From Rhizoctonia solani (Eukaryota; Basidiomycota; Agaricomycetes; Cantharellales; Ceratobasidiaceae): a stretch of DNA of 64,000 nucleotides. Shown here piece by piece: positions 1 through 11,889 of this stretch (its first letter is position 1; every line of letters begins with the position of its first letter). A model generated the notes under the pieces. That model was not told the DNA's origin. It was given only the letters and a program-made list of their open reading frames with translations, and made no database searches. The DNA is taken from contig NC_057380.1 in NCBI RefSeq assembly GCF_016906535.1, forward strand, positions 1,116,001-1,180,000, written 5' to 3'. The position numbers and the translations under genes are program-made.

Positions 1-2685
1 TGATAGGCAATCGCACTCCCCCACGGTTCAGCATTCGAGTTCTATACAATGTTGCTAGGAATATACCCGTGTCCAGAGAGAGCCCGATAAGATAGGGTAC
101 CAGGGTGACCCGTCGAGGTAGGATCGTTAAGCAACCGGTGATGAGATCGGGGACTGTGATGAAAGTGGCGAACTTTAGCCCTCGTACCAGTATACAAGCT
201 AAGCGAACCTTCTTTACCTGGGTTGGGTATTATTGTCATCCGACTTACATCCAATTGGAATATCACTATGCAGCCGATGGTGCCACTCACGCAACAGAAG
301 GCTAGTCCACTGGAATAGAATCAGCTCAATATCAAATGTGCCAAGATCACGCTTCGACTCACGCGCAAACGTATGGACTGTGATAGGAATAAATTAGTCT
401 AATCAGCACAATGAAACTTAGGGTGTACGCTGGGCACTACTCACTTGCGGTCAAATAGAATCCAAGCTCTGAGAGACATCACGACTAGTGAAGGTTGCCA
501 AGTTTCCATTATCGTATGTCCAGAATGCGAATATATTAGTCTTACTGGTTGTGTTGAATATCAGGATAATAACACCATAGCCATAGAAAGTTATTGTCCT
601 GCGACACCTGGGAGGGGTAAGCCTGTGAAACATTTGTGTCAAGGGTGAAGATTACCAACCTCTGTACAAGTGATGCGTTAATATAGTGATAAATTAATGA
701 TTTATCGAGTATAGCTTACGGGTATCGATACATCGTGACTAAATATCACTTAACAATAAGTGTGTTTAAGTGTTGATCAAATTGCTGGATCAGGCGATGC
801 AAAACTTACTCGGAACATAGACCCTGCCCATACGGCTAGTTGAGTTTACTCGCACCATCGTTGTGATGACTCAAACGTACCCAAGAACAAGAATACTCCA
901 GATCCGATTGAAGTGAAAAGCAATACGCCCATATCCCCATTTTGATGACCATACATGTTTGATCTCAGTTTCGAACGTCACGAATAGGTCAAGCACAAAA
1001 AATGTGACCGAGACAACTGTGAATATATGTAAGTCGGGACAACACAAGCGCGACGCAGCAGAAGCTTACGAGCTAGGTTCTTTGCGATCTCAACCTGGTG
1101 ATACGCATCCAGGAGAAGATCCAGTAGTGCATTTGCGAGACTCATAGCTAGAGGTGACGTGCCACGGGGGGCAGACACGAGCAAAATGGATAGTACGATG
1201 ATCCAGGTCGACTATTCTTAACTGGCCGCTGGTGGTTCTAGAAGTATCTTGGTGGGGTCGGATTTGCGATCGGCGGATCCAGAATTTCCCGGCGGGCTAC
1301 TCGAAACTTGCACCGACTCACCGCCGATCTGAAATGGGTTCGATCAAGGATTATATTGATCTGGGCCACATATGTACTCTCCGACGGTGGCACGAGGTAT
1401 TCTCAAGTTGTAACTATGCTCAATTGAGTGCTATATGCCAAACTCGGTTTATCACGCTGCTTAATTTCAGAGTTGGTTGCAACGTGACTTGGTCATAGTA
1501 TTGTGGCGCCTCGTAGTTTCCAATCATTTCAAACGAGATTACTGCCTACTACAGTCTCGCTTGCTGGGACCACCCGACCCAAGTTGGTGTCGAAGCAAGT
1601 GCTCTTTGTCATTTGTTACGAATCAACATTTGTTGACCCCAAGAATTATGCTAGTGTTCTCAGTGTCATATGGATCAAGCGACGTACAGCTCCACGGGCG
1701 CAAATAGAAGTGGCACAAAAAATACCCGATGAATACGGTACCGGGCCCACGGTGTTAAGCTCGGCGCGCGGTGGGTCACAGCCTATGGATGCCGAGATAA
1801 TACAGTGTATCTCCTATAATCGGTTAACTGCATCGTAGGTCGCGTGTTTAAGGGTCCTGATTGAATCTATTTACATTCTGGGTGCACTCTGTCGCAGGTT
1901 GCCTGTAGCCTCTTGTTTCTCCACCGTTATACCTGAATACAGCCTGTCACTATGAAGGCGTTGGGAACACCGACACCGGTACTATATCATATGCATCAGG
2001 ATTCCGATTATACACCTGGGCCCATTTTTAATTTTCATCCTAGCTCAACTGAAAAGTTGCGGGCCAGATGATGCACCCATCGACAGTCGCTATACGTGCT
2101 ACAACCACTTCCAAGGAGGGCTGCTAGCGGGAAGGGTTTTCCTGATGGTTCAAGTTTATCTCACTGATCGTTCAGGGTCGGATCATCGGGTGATCATGGA
2201 ATTGACTCAGATCTGCGATCGACACCGGAACTGATGGCCTTGAGTTCCTTCCTCGGGATAGCCGCACACAAACTTGACCACGCACTTGTAATTATCTGTA
2301 TTAATTAAGTTCGAGAGTGTTTTGTCCGAAGACGCACAATATGCTTCGCGAAAAAGGGGGAACTCTTCGGCCGTCGGATGGGAATATATAATTCATAATA
2401 CTTTGCATAATACTGTGCCACAAGCACTGGCTCCCGGACCTGGCAATTGACTACAACGAGCTGACTGCTAAATTTCCGCTTACCTGGCAATGCATCAAGA
2501 GTGACTGGTTGCATCATGAGGGCCGAGTAAAAATCTCATTGCTGTCTAAATTGCGGAAAGCCCTGTGAAAGTCCAACGTTATGCATGGTATGCGCCTATA
2601 ACCCGATCTATGTCGGCTTCTCTATTATCATGGATATTCGGTACGATATTCTGATTCAGTAATACTAAAATATACATATGCGCCG
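1..2685. other. Gene-poor stretch, nothing recognised
   Basis: Open frames here are short (60-111 codons), occur on both strands and show no motif, splice pattern or coiled coil that I recognise. I looked for exons of the coiled-coil family that begins at 2686 (the C-terminal YLSSCLG end and the PSDxEVI motif of exon 1) and found none. It may be old decayed repeat DNA. Confidence 0.5.
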
Positions 2686-4080
2686 TTAGCCAAGGCAAGA
2701 AGACAAATATCTGTCAAAAGGTATTCGAGCAGCGTTTCGTCGCTCTTCTCGAAGTTCTATGCCGGCTTCACCCCCGAGAAGCTCTTGATCAATACCATAG
2801 AAACAAACAAAAGAAGCCAACCTTGTATCATCAGTTTGTAAGTTATGTTCGACGCCGGGTATCGATACAGGAAGATAGCAACCAGGCTCTCCGCCAAACC
2901 CTCCCGCTTACCATTTGAACGATGCCTGAATTATTGAATCACGAAATAGCCGAATAAACCTAAGAGGCGGAGGATTCTACTCTCATACTTTGCCTCAAGA
3001 TTATGTCCAGGCACATTGCCTTCTTTGTCGATTAGGCAGTCCGCTGAATTCCGCGTATTTCCCTTGCAATTCTGAGTAATGGCGAGTATAACTCACAAGT
3101 ACAATTCAGATAGCCTACGCTAGCTATAAAGTGATGCATCTTCTCCAATACTCCACCAATACTACCCAATACCCTCACAAGTTGTTTCATCGATTTTGCG
3201 GATATTTGATTGGAATGTTCCTGGTGTTCGTTTAATAAATTGGATAACTCGGCGAATATTTACTGGTTGGTCTTTCGTGAGCTCCACTCGGTATTTGGTC
3301 AATAGTGCTACCAGAGCTCGCGCCAAAGACATGCAATATCCATACCCCTGGCTTGTGTATTGTGCATATCTAGTCCCCCCAAAAAGATTCCTTCAAAATT
3401 ACGGAATATCAGTGGAATTAGCAAACTCGCTCATCTGGATGTCACACAGGTTTTGTGAGAACTCCATACCGAGACGGAAATTGAACCGCGATAGGACTAG
3501 AGTGGTTTTTCACAATTTAAACGGTGCACACTCTACACTTATTCCACGTGCTCACCATTGGCGAAATGGCTGTATAAGCGTCAAAGTCCGCACATATCTT
3601 GATTACTTCATCGGATGGGATGACAATGACAGTGACGCGTTCAAGTTGAACTGTTGTGTGAGGAAGCATCCAAGATGTGTGTATTATGTCCTAGCCCTAC
3701 CAGTGAGCCTTTTATTACGTAGTAGAGGCGGTACTCACTCTTAGGCCTGATAACATCGCTGCCGATTATTTGCGCCATTACCTAGCTATGAGATCGACGG
3801 GACTTCATAAGCTAATGCATCAGGACATTGAGAATTGATCGGCAATTCGAATGAGTAGCAAGGGATTAGCTATTCTAGGAGCTGATAAAGTAAGGCTGAT
3901 TAAAAGGACATCGCACTATGGAAACCTAGCGTATTCCGCTTTCTCTGTTATTTGTATCACAGAGTGTATTTCAATGACTCCCACATCGCTTAAGGTTTCA
4001 ACAGTATCCTTTAGGTAGAGAATATCCTTAAAGTGCGGTGGAGGATCAGATGGCGAGTGTATTTAGCTAACGGGGCTGCT
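2686..4080 (-). pseudogene. Decayed coiled-coil 'laminin domain'-type gene, paralog 1
   Basis: This is a worn copy of the family seen intact at 14335-15868, recognisable exon by exon. Reading from the right: exon 1 (about 4075-3930) has PPPHFKDILYLKD followed by SDVGVIEIHSV, matching the family's PSDxEVIGIHAVV. Exon 2 lies near 3890-3825 (NPLLLIRIADQ). Exon 3 lies near 3787-3740 and carries TAA where paralog 2 has the Tyr codon TAT. Exon 4 (about 3720-3560) has LPHTTVQLERV and IPSDEVIKI. Exon 5 (about 3490-3430) has LGMEFSQNLCDIQM. A coiled-coil remnant (SNQISAKSMKQL) follows near 3200, then a short exon with GNTRNSADCLIDKEGNVPG. The last exon (about 2910-2686) ends YLSSCLG-stop. Stops and a lost donor make it a pseudogene. 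I know no function for the family. A 182-codon frame at 3196-3744 on the other strand is only its shadow. Confidence 0.7.
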
Positions 4081-4317
4081 GAACATAGTTGGGGTCAAAA
4101 TGGGCGGTTTGGGAATCTCACAGCCACCGGGAGATGAGATTATGTAATCATCTTTCGAAAGCAAGTATATTGCACAAACAAATCGACACAAGTGTGAGTT
4201 TCAATTAAGGCCTCTGTTTGGTTAACCAGTACCACATCACGAGCCTCATACAATCCAGTGATACTACCAAAGCAGACTTGATTGAAGATGTGGAACTATA
4301 GTTACATGGGCCCGGGT

Positions 4318-6121
4318 TTAGCCAAGACACGAAGACAAATAGTCACTCAGTTCCTCCCTCGCCGCCTTTTTCATTCCATCTTTTAAGAGCCGGCTTTCCG
4401 CACTTACGCGTAGCTCGTGGCCAATGTTGAAGAAGCGGAGGTAGAATCCCAACCAGTAGTCATATAAGTGGGAGTTTTGAGAAACACCACTATTCGCAAA
4501 GGAAGGAGAACGCTAGTTTCAGACGGAGTGTTGTCGTACTTCCACCCGAAAGTTGCCTAAGCCAGGTAGATGTCCCAATGAATTGTCGTAGGCGTTTTGG
4601 ACAATATTTAACTCACACCGAACTCCTCGACTGGTTTCTGACCCTTCTCATTGACCAAGGAATCAACGGCGTATACTGTGTTGTCTTTATGACTCTAGAG
4701 CACAGTAAGAGTACTAGTCCCCGTCTATATGACAAGTTCAAGCAACCTACCCTGACAATTGCGTGCTGAACGCCCACCAGCACCTTATTTATACATTTCA
4801 GAGAACTCCCTATTTGTTCCAGAGGCTCCTTGAACCGCTCTAGGAGTTGATTCGTCTTGTCCTCAAGTTCATTAGAGCGTCCGGCCAGCTCGCTAGCTTT
4901 CTCCACAGGTGTGCACAGTCGCTCCATCAGCTGATTGGACTGGTCAATTAATTGGTTGAATCGTTGGGCAAGATGATCTGATTGTTCGTTAGATTGGCGA
5001 GTCCTTTCTGCGAATCTTTCGAGTCGTTCCAATGCTTGGTCGAAAAGTTTATTCAGGCTACTGGACTGGTCGTCCGGTTGCATATTTCGCTCAGTTAGCT
5101 CATTGAAGCGTTCGAAAATTGGTTGAATCGCTCGGCAAGTTGGTTTGACCGCCCTATTAGCTCATGCATATCGACACTTGACGTCGGTTGGGGCGTTGGA
5201 GTTCCCCAGGTATGATTCCCTCCTGTTCCAGGGTTGTTGGTGCCGGTGGTCGTAGCTTCGCCCATATTAGGTATCATTCCTGCCGATTGGTAACTTTCCG
5301 CTGATGCAGCCCCTTCAAATGTGGCGCTGGGTTCGCTCTCGCCCGCACATCGCATGTATCTGGCTATCGAAGAATAACGGTTTCATTTTCATGAAATCAA
5401 GCTCGGGACATACCCATTTGTACATCAAACAAGTGCTGCGATAACTCCATGTTCAGATGAGGGTCAAACATTGACGAGGCTGGCCCATGAGAAATTAGAT
5501 AAAGCCACGAAACCTTTCTGAGAAGTGGGCATGCCATGACTAAATTGCTGATACGACCGCAGCGCCTCTTGCACTTTTATCATTTCCTCATTCGATGGCG
5601 CACCAACTATAGTCTCAAGGCTGACCGAGATATGGACAGGGAGGGGCGGAGGTGTGTACGTCGCATCCTAGAGCCATGGGTTACGGGTTTTCATGGTTGC
5701 AGCAGCCAAGTCACTCTGATTTCGCTCACACTCGGAAATGTGACCAGAGAGTATTTGCTCCGATACCTAGCTATGGAAACAGGTCAGTAGTCCGTCTGTC
5801 CGTCTGCGCTAAAATAGGCGCCTACCCATCTGGGCGCTGAACAAATGGTCGGCTAGTTTCATGAGCAAATCTGGATCGTGCATGCTGGGAACTTTGCATC
5901 GTATCATTGCATAAACCAATCGATAAATGTACTTGGTTCAGATTGCACTCACTCTCCGACACCTTTTTTGCTGCATGTACAACAGCATGGATTCCGATAA
6001 CCTCGGTATCGCTGGGAACTCCAATAAACGGCTTTAGATCGTACACACTCTTGAAATAATGTGGTAGTACAGGCGGAGAGCATAGCTGCCCAGGGGGATA
6101 CCAGCCAGAGTGGTTGACCAT
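4318..6121 (-). pseudogene. Coiled-coil 'laminin domain'-type gene, paralog 2, disrupted
   Basis: Eight exons can be traced: 6121-5953, 5891-5826, 5770-5730, from 5667, 5479-5414, 5363-4751, 4694-4617, and a last exon ending in TAA at 4318-4320. Exon 1 carries PPVLPHYFKSVYDLKPFIGV then PSDTEVIGIHAVVHAAKKV. Exons 2 and 5 both encode the repeated SM.DP..(8)..HLF..QMARY unit. Exon 6 is a Pro/Thr/Gly-rich linker followed by a long coiled coil built from repeats such as RSNQLAERFNQ. The C-terminus is YLSSCLG. Three breaks are visible. One base is missing in an A-run at 5115-5118 inside the coiled coil. The exon 4 donor is GC instead of GT. There is a frame change in the last exon near 4445-4460. 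In addition, a hAT transposon begins three bases upstream of the ATG (target duplication 6116-6123 covers the start codon), so the native promoter now lies beyond 13545. Gene function is unknown; a scaffold or structural role is only a guess from the coiled coil. Confidence 0.75.
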
Positions 6122-6183
6122 GGCAGTGTTGGTAAACTACAGTTACGGTAATTACATTACATACATATCTGTAATGTAATTAC
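6116..6183 (+). repeat. Left end of hAT element with 8-bp target duplication
   Basis: The target duplication gaccatgg occupies 6116-6123. The terminal inverted repeat cagtgttggt occupies 6124-6133 and matches the right end perfectly over 10 bp. A sub-terminal perfect 13-bp inverted repeat (6148-6160 against 6171-6183, 10-nt loop) follows, as is common for hAT transposase binding regions. Confidence 0.9.
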
Positions 6184-6791
6184 AGCCACGTGATGTTTTA
6201 CGCTGTAATTAACATGTAGTCTGGGTGACTAAGCAAACAGTTCCGAGGAGATTCCAAGTGTTGGTTGAGTTCTGTATTCCTACAAGGATGACATATATGC
6301 ATTGGGCAGAGGGATAAGGGCTAGGGTGTTTCTAAAAAAATCACATGCACCATCATCAGAAGTGCATCCATATGGTCCTTGAGCTTGGCTGGCGTAATGT
6401 GCTACTAATTTGGTTGAACAAGGATTCCCCTATTGCCTATAATCTCCAAACTTTTGCCATGTATGCACTATATAACTGAATGTATTTTGTTAATATTGTG
6501 TATACCAATCCCACTCTTGCCTTGCTCCTAACCCTCTCTTCAGTCCACAAACCTATATAATTGTTATGCCAAATAAGCTCTGGCATTGGGATTACTTTGT
6601 AAAATGCGAGGAAGGTATACCTCCAGCTGAGCGCACAGACTTCTATGGAACAAGTAAAGTCTTTTATAATACATGGTGTAAGGCATGTCTTGACCACAAA
6701 ATCAAAGAACTGGAAGAGCAGGATGCCAAGGCAAAATCCAAGGTTCTGTGACCCATGTTCAAGGGACTCAGCTCAAAAATAATGGTCAGTA

Positions 6792-6924
6792 AGGTGGACG
6801 ACAGCAATTGCCCACCACCTAACCCGCGGATGTGCGCTTTTACTTGGCGCCGAGGCAAAAATTCACAATGAATGCCTATTTTCTCGCCAACTAGAGCGAA
6901 TTCAAACAAAAACGTGGTAAAGTT
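6792..6924 (+). repeat. Left long terminal inverted repeat of the 924-bp element
   Basis: It pairs with the reverse complement of 7581-7715. The only difference I saw is a five- versus seven-base A/T run, so the arms are very similar. Confidence 0.88.
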
Positions 6925-7580
6925 GTTCAAAAACTTAAGTAAAGAGTAAAGATACGAGTTAAATTGCATTATATGTATCATACAGAACCGTGCATCGAAA
7001 ATACAACTGGGTTTGGTGGTCTACACGTGACAAGAAACCAACGGTCCTTGCTCGCAAGCACTTGTAATTCAGTCATAGTGGATTCTTTAGCTCAGCAATG
7101 GACTCTGGGGTCCTTTTGCATCCCATCTGGTAATCAAAACAATGCCTCCCAGCAAGACAAAACTTCGAAAAAAGAGGCAGATTGGGATTGCTCGGAGAGT
7201 GGTATGTTTAATGGTAACAACGGCGAAATGGCAATAGAATGGGCAACCAAAGCGTTCCGAAGCCATCACTAGACGCCAGGTCACATTCCATACAAGCAGA
7301 TCGCCCTAGGACATGTACATACGCAAGATAATGCATATACTGGTTAAATCCTTCACTTAGAACTAATTTGAGCGTTTATATATTGACAACACGGACCCCG
7401 GAGCCTACAGATGAGCTAAGGAATCCATCTTGACACAATTGCGAGTGGTCGCGAATAGCGACAGTCGTTTCTCATCACGTGTAGACCGTCGAGCACGGTC
7501 ATATTTTGGATGCAGAGCGATGAAAAATGGAACCAACGGGATATAAACTAGATACGTATTCTGCTACACAAATTTCGCGT

Positions 7581-7715
7581 AACTTTACCACGTTTTTTTG
7601 TTTGAATTCGCTCTAGTTGGCGAGAAAATAGGCATTCATTGTGAATTTTTGCCTCGGCGCCAAGTAAAAGCGCACATCCGCGGGTTAGGTGGTGGGCAAT
7701 TGCTGTCGTCCACCT
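7581..7715 (-). repeat. Right long terminal inverted repeat of the 924-bp element
   Basis: This is the inverted copy of 6792-6924, ending gtcgtccacct next to the TA at 7716-7717. Confidence 0.88.
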
Positions 7716-8808
7716 TAGTATGTTACAGATATATTATTAAACTCTGTTGCTAATGTGTGTTATATTAAGCTATGGACTTGATTGAGTCAATGCCAAATAG
7801 GCGCAAAAGGCTTGAGGCACATATTAGAGCATGCCAGTTTATTGCACTGGCTGCAAAGAATCGTTTGGGAGATAGTAATGCTATGCCATCAACCCCTAAC
7901 ACTCTCATGGCTAACTTATCCTTGGCCAATGAGCCTAATGCCCATTCAGTAACTCTGGGGTCCGCTAGTACAAGAATGTCTGGTGAAGATCAGCGTCACT
8001 TTGAGTCAGATGTTTGCAAGCTCTGGGTTGCACTTGGTATCCCATGGCATGGTATTAATCATCCACAGGCACATATTTTCTTCCAAAACTGGTGTCCTGG
8101 TGCAAAGCTTCCTGATCGACACAAGCTTTTGGGGCCTATCCTTCAATTGGAGGTAAAATCGGCAAGAGATTCAATGCAACAGCAAATTGAAGGGCAGATT
8201 GCAACTGGAATGAGTGATGGATGGAAGAACATCCGCCAAAATGCATTACTTGCATCACTTTTATCAGTAAATTACAAGGTAAGAGGCAAAAACAATACAG
8301 GTTTGATTATTTAATTGACACCATATATCATCAGACATATACTGTTAATGTACATGATCTTTTGGCGCAGCGCAAAACTGCGGACAACCATCTGAAACTA
8401 GTGCTAAGCAACATTGATTATGCAGAAAATCAATACAATGTACAAATTATTGCTTGGGTTTTGGATGCTGGGGGCAATTCACAAGCAATGCGGGTGCAAT
8501 TAAATCAAATGCAGCCATATATCTTAGTATTTGATTGCTGGGCCCATCAGGTAATTCCAGCGCCATGCACTTATATATGTTTGAGACCCATGCTCATTCA
8601 TGCTTTTCACAAAGATTAATCTTGTTGTAGGCAATATACTCAAACTCTTGTCCAAGCTAGTTGAAGCAGCAGACCAGGCTATTAACATTATCAGATGGCT
8701 GTTGAATCATTCATATTTGCTTGGACTCTTCCACAAAGAGCAATTACGACTTAGCCATGCTATTCATACACTCAGTCTTCCAGTCATAACTTGGTGGACA
8801 GCTCATTT

Positions 8809-9237
8809 TGTCATAACCCATATCTGGAAAGGTTATTACCATATATATCCACTGTCAAAGATATATATGTATAGTGATGCACAGTGATATATGAATAATA
8901 TATATTGCTGGGGATGTTGCACTCCCCCCCCCCCTAGCTGCGGACCAATGTTAAGGGAGTCCGCGGGCAAGGTCTGAATAATATATTATATAGAAGAGAT
9001 TATGTCATCCCCCCCCACCTCAAATCCATAGTAGTTTAGTATAGTATTTGATAAAGGACTGGAGGGGGGGAGGTCATGTGACCCTGGTGGACTGTCAGTC
9101 TCTAAGTCATGAGCCCTTAGTAATGACAGTTCTGACTGCATATATGTGAGTATATGCGGCCTTCTAAAGACTGTGGAATATCCTATTAGTAGGTGGCTTG
9201 GTCAGGAGACATGCCAGCAAAGGCATGGGTCATGACA
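8809..9237 (+). repeat. 5' LTR
   Basis: 429 bp, similar to 11457-11889 apart from scattered substitutions, AT-repeat shuffling and a poly-C length change near 8922-8933. It contains AT-rich stretches and repeated gatatat motifs. Confidence 0.9.
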
Positions 9238-11456
9238 TTGCCCCCCTTTTAAGCACAAGTCTAGGGGACCTAGATCTGTGCAAAATAAGAGGAAAGTTAC
9301 CTCTAACAGGATACCAGCACTGAATGGGCAGAAAAAAAATATTTCCCATTTTTTTGACAGTAATTGGCCAACAGTCATTGGCCAACTACACATGGTTCAT
9401 CTTGATAGTCCATCCTCCATAGCCTTTAGTTGAAAGTAGTGACATGGTTGTAACTCTCCTCTTGACCTTGGAGTAGTTACCACCCTGTAACCCTACTTTC
9501 TTCTCTCACTCTACCCCCTTTTAGTGCAAGTTTTAGGGACCTGAAATTGCACTTATTGAAAATGACTTGACCAATTTTCAATGAAATGCTGTTTGTTCAA
9601 TATTTGCAGTCATTCATCACTGCCTTCTTCCCTCCCAGGGTTCAAGTAAGGCTAGCTGGAATTGAACCAGACTTATAGAGCTAGACCAAGAGCCTTACTG
9701 ATCCTGAAGCAGATAAAAGATCATGAAGTAGGAGAGGTAAAGCTAGCTGGGGATGATCCAGCCTTTTAGCAGACCACACACTCTACCATCCCCACCATGA
9801 TCTAAGGAAGTACCAATATTTGCGGCCATTTAGAGACTGTCTTCTTCCCTCCCAGGGTCCAAGTAAGGCTAGCTGGAATTGAACCAGACTTATAGAGCTA
9901 GACCAAGAGCCTTACTGACCCAAAGCAGATGAAAGACCATGAAGTAGGAGAGGTAAAGCTAGCTGGGGATGATCCAGCCTTTTAGCAGACCACACACTCT
10001 ACCCTCCCTACCATGGTCCAAGGAAGTACTGATCAAACTGATGGAAAGGGTGCTTAACCATATGTCTGTGTGCTAGAGGTGAAGATCAATCCTCTCAAGT
10101 AGTCTTGAAGCAAGAGTTGACTGATAGGTAAGAAAGACTTCTTCCTTATAATGGAAAAGTTGTTGATCATTGAGTATAAGTAGATATGTCAATAGGTAAG
10201 GTTAGCTGGAATTGAACCAAGCTCTCCCCTCTCCAAGAACCTTATTATTCCTATGACCTAGATAGAGGGGGGACCCTAAACCCCCTCAGAAAGAGTAAGA
10301 AGTAGTACTCAATGTTGTAAGACTCAGTCCCTTCTGAGTAAGTAGTATGATCTTGACCTATGCTGACTTGGGAAAGGTATGATTACTAGTTAGATATATG
10401 GTTGATTAAGCAAGGATAAGGGAATGGAAGCTGGACCAAAGGCATTCCATTGCCTGAAGGAGACCTTAATGTTCTGACATCATGATAGAGAGAGTTCATG
10501 ATATCAAATGTTTACTCATGTTTACACACAATGGTCATGTGATCACCAATAAATGGTCACAAGTTCACACATTAAGGGAGCATGCCTCCCTGGACCTATC
10601 TAAGTTTTTGGGTTCAAAGACAGGGGAAAAAACAAGCTGGTTTTTAAGCAGCTGTCCCCACCCCTTTATATACCTGGGCTTCACTTGGGTCTATATACAT
10701 ATTTCAAATAGGAGCACAGCCTCTTGGAGCCATAGCACAGCCTCAAGAAGCAGTATGAGTCAAAGAAGCATCAGGGTCTTCTTTGATTAGCCAATCAGAA
10801 AGCAGTAAAATAACCAGTGAAAAGAAGTTCTGGTGGAGGAGATACTATATTTGGAAGAAGTTGGAAGAAAAGAAGCTCCAGAACCTTCTAGAAGGATGAG
10901 TCATCCACATGGTGTGCATAGCCACACTCCAATATGACTCATCCAAATTTCCTTTTATGGTAATCCTATTCCCCAATCCAGCCCAGGATAGCCGGTCACC
11001 CGCACAGCCACAATCACATGACAGTGGCATTACCATGACAAATGGGACATGATTTGAAATGGCATATATGGTCATTTGATGTGGCTGTGTCAAATCAAAT
11101 TCATGACTAATCCATCTTTGTCAGCATCAATTACATAATCATCAATTACATAATCAGTGATGACTAAGCATGATTAGATTTGTCATGGTTGATTTGTAAT
11201 CTTCCCAAAAGGGAAGGTGGACTTCCTTATTTGGTAACTCCTCAGTCAATACCTTCTTGACCTAGGTATTTCCTGTTTTGGCAGGAGAGTTACCCTTTAA
11301 GGTAATCCAAGTACCAAGGGGTTGACCTTCATTCTTCATATATATGATGCATCATTGATGTAGGGGCATTAGTCATCCCCACATCCCCTATAGGCAATAC
11401 ATATACACATATATATGTATATATATACTGGGTATAGGTAAGCAGCTTGATTTCAA
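9238..11456. other. Non-coding internal region of the LTR element
   Basis: The longest frames are about 100 codons or fewer and show no retroelement domain. It contains one clear tandem duplication (9598-10029) and a low-complexity AT tract near 11397-11430. Confidence 0.75.
9598..10029 (+). repeat. Tandem duplication of a 216-bp unit inside the LTR element
   Basis: Unit 1 starts at 9598 and unit 2 at 9814, both with caatatttgc, and both run to aaggaagtac. They share long identical blocks such as aaggctagctggaattgaac. Only scattered substitutions separate them, so the duplication looks fairly recent. Confidence 0.85.
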
Positions 11457-11889
11457 TGTCATAACCCATATCTGGAAAGGTTATTACCATATATATCCAC
11501 TGTCAAAGATATATAGTATATGTGATGCACAGTGATATATGAATAATATATATTGCTGGGGGATGTTGCACTCCCCCTGCCCCCCTAGCCGCGGGCCAAT
11601 GTTAATGCCCACGGGCAAGGTCTGAATAATATATTATTATAGAAGAGATTATGTCATCCCCCCCCCACCTCAAATCCGTAGTAGTTTAGTATAGTATTTG
11701 ATAAAGGACTGGAGGGGGGGAGGTCATGTGACCCTGGTGGACTGTCAGTCTCTAAGTCATGAGCCCTTAGAGTAATGACAGTTCTGACTGCATATATGTG
11801 AGTATATGCGGCCTTCTAAAGACTGTGGAATATCCTATTAGTAGGTGGCTTGGTCAGGAGACATGCCAGCAAAGGCATGGGTCATGACA
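11457..11889 (+). repeat. 3' LTR
   Basis: 433 bp direct repeat of 8809-9237. The differences between the two are mostly in the poly-C and TA-rich tracts, suggesting a moderately young insertion. Confidence 0.9.

Larger units (their letters stand above)
6792..7715. mobile_element. 924-bp TA-flanked inverted-repeat element nested in the hAT
   Basis: The two ends are near-perfect inverted repeats of about 133 bp (6792-6924 and 7581-7715), starting aggtggacgacagc. TA dinucleotides flank both sides (6790-6791 and 7716-7717), consistent with a Tc1/mariner-type non-autonomous element. The middle carries no recognisable transposase; the 102-codon frame at 6964-7272 has no motif I know. It sits between the first and second transposase exons, probably in the intron. 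Confidence 0.82.
8809..11889. mobile_element. Non-autonomous LTR retrotransposon nested in transposase exon 4
   Basis: Two direct repeats (8809-9237 and 11457-11889) begin TGTCATAACC and end GGTCATGACA, the TG...CA form of LTRs with a 6-bp inverted end. A 5-bp duplication, cattt, lies at 8804-8808 and 11890-11894. The internal 2219 bp has no reading frame resembling gag, protease, reverse transcriptase, RNase H or integrase, so any mobility would depend on another element. No obvious primer-binding site or polypurine tract could be pinned down by eye. The insertion splits a codon-continuous hAT exon. Confidence 0.9.

Noticed and set aside
3196..3744. 182-codon plus-strand frame, the longest in the left 4 kb
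   Set aside because: It lies antisense to several recognisable exons of coiled-coil paralog 1 and has no motif of its own.
6964..7272. 102-codon frame inside the 924-bp element as a possible transposase
   Set aside because: No DDE or DNA-binding motif and far too short; probably chance.
8922..8933. Poly-C tract as a regulatory signal
   Set aside because: It lies in a variable part of the LTR and differs between the two LTRs, so it is more likely slippage.
10482..10790. 102-codon frame in the LTR element interior as a gag remnant
   Set aside because: No zinc knuckle or capsid pattern, and no other retroelement domain nearby.
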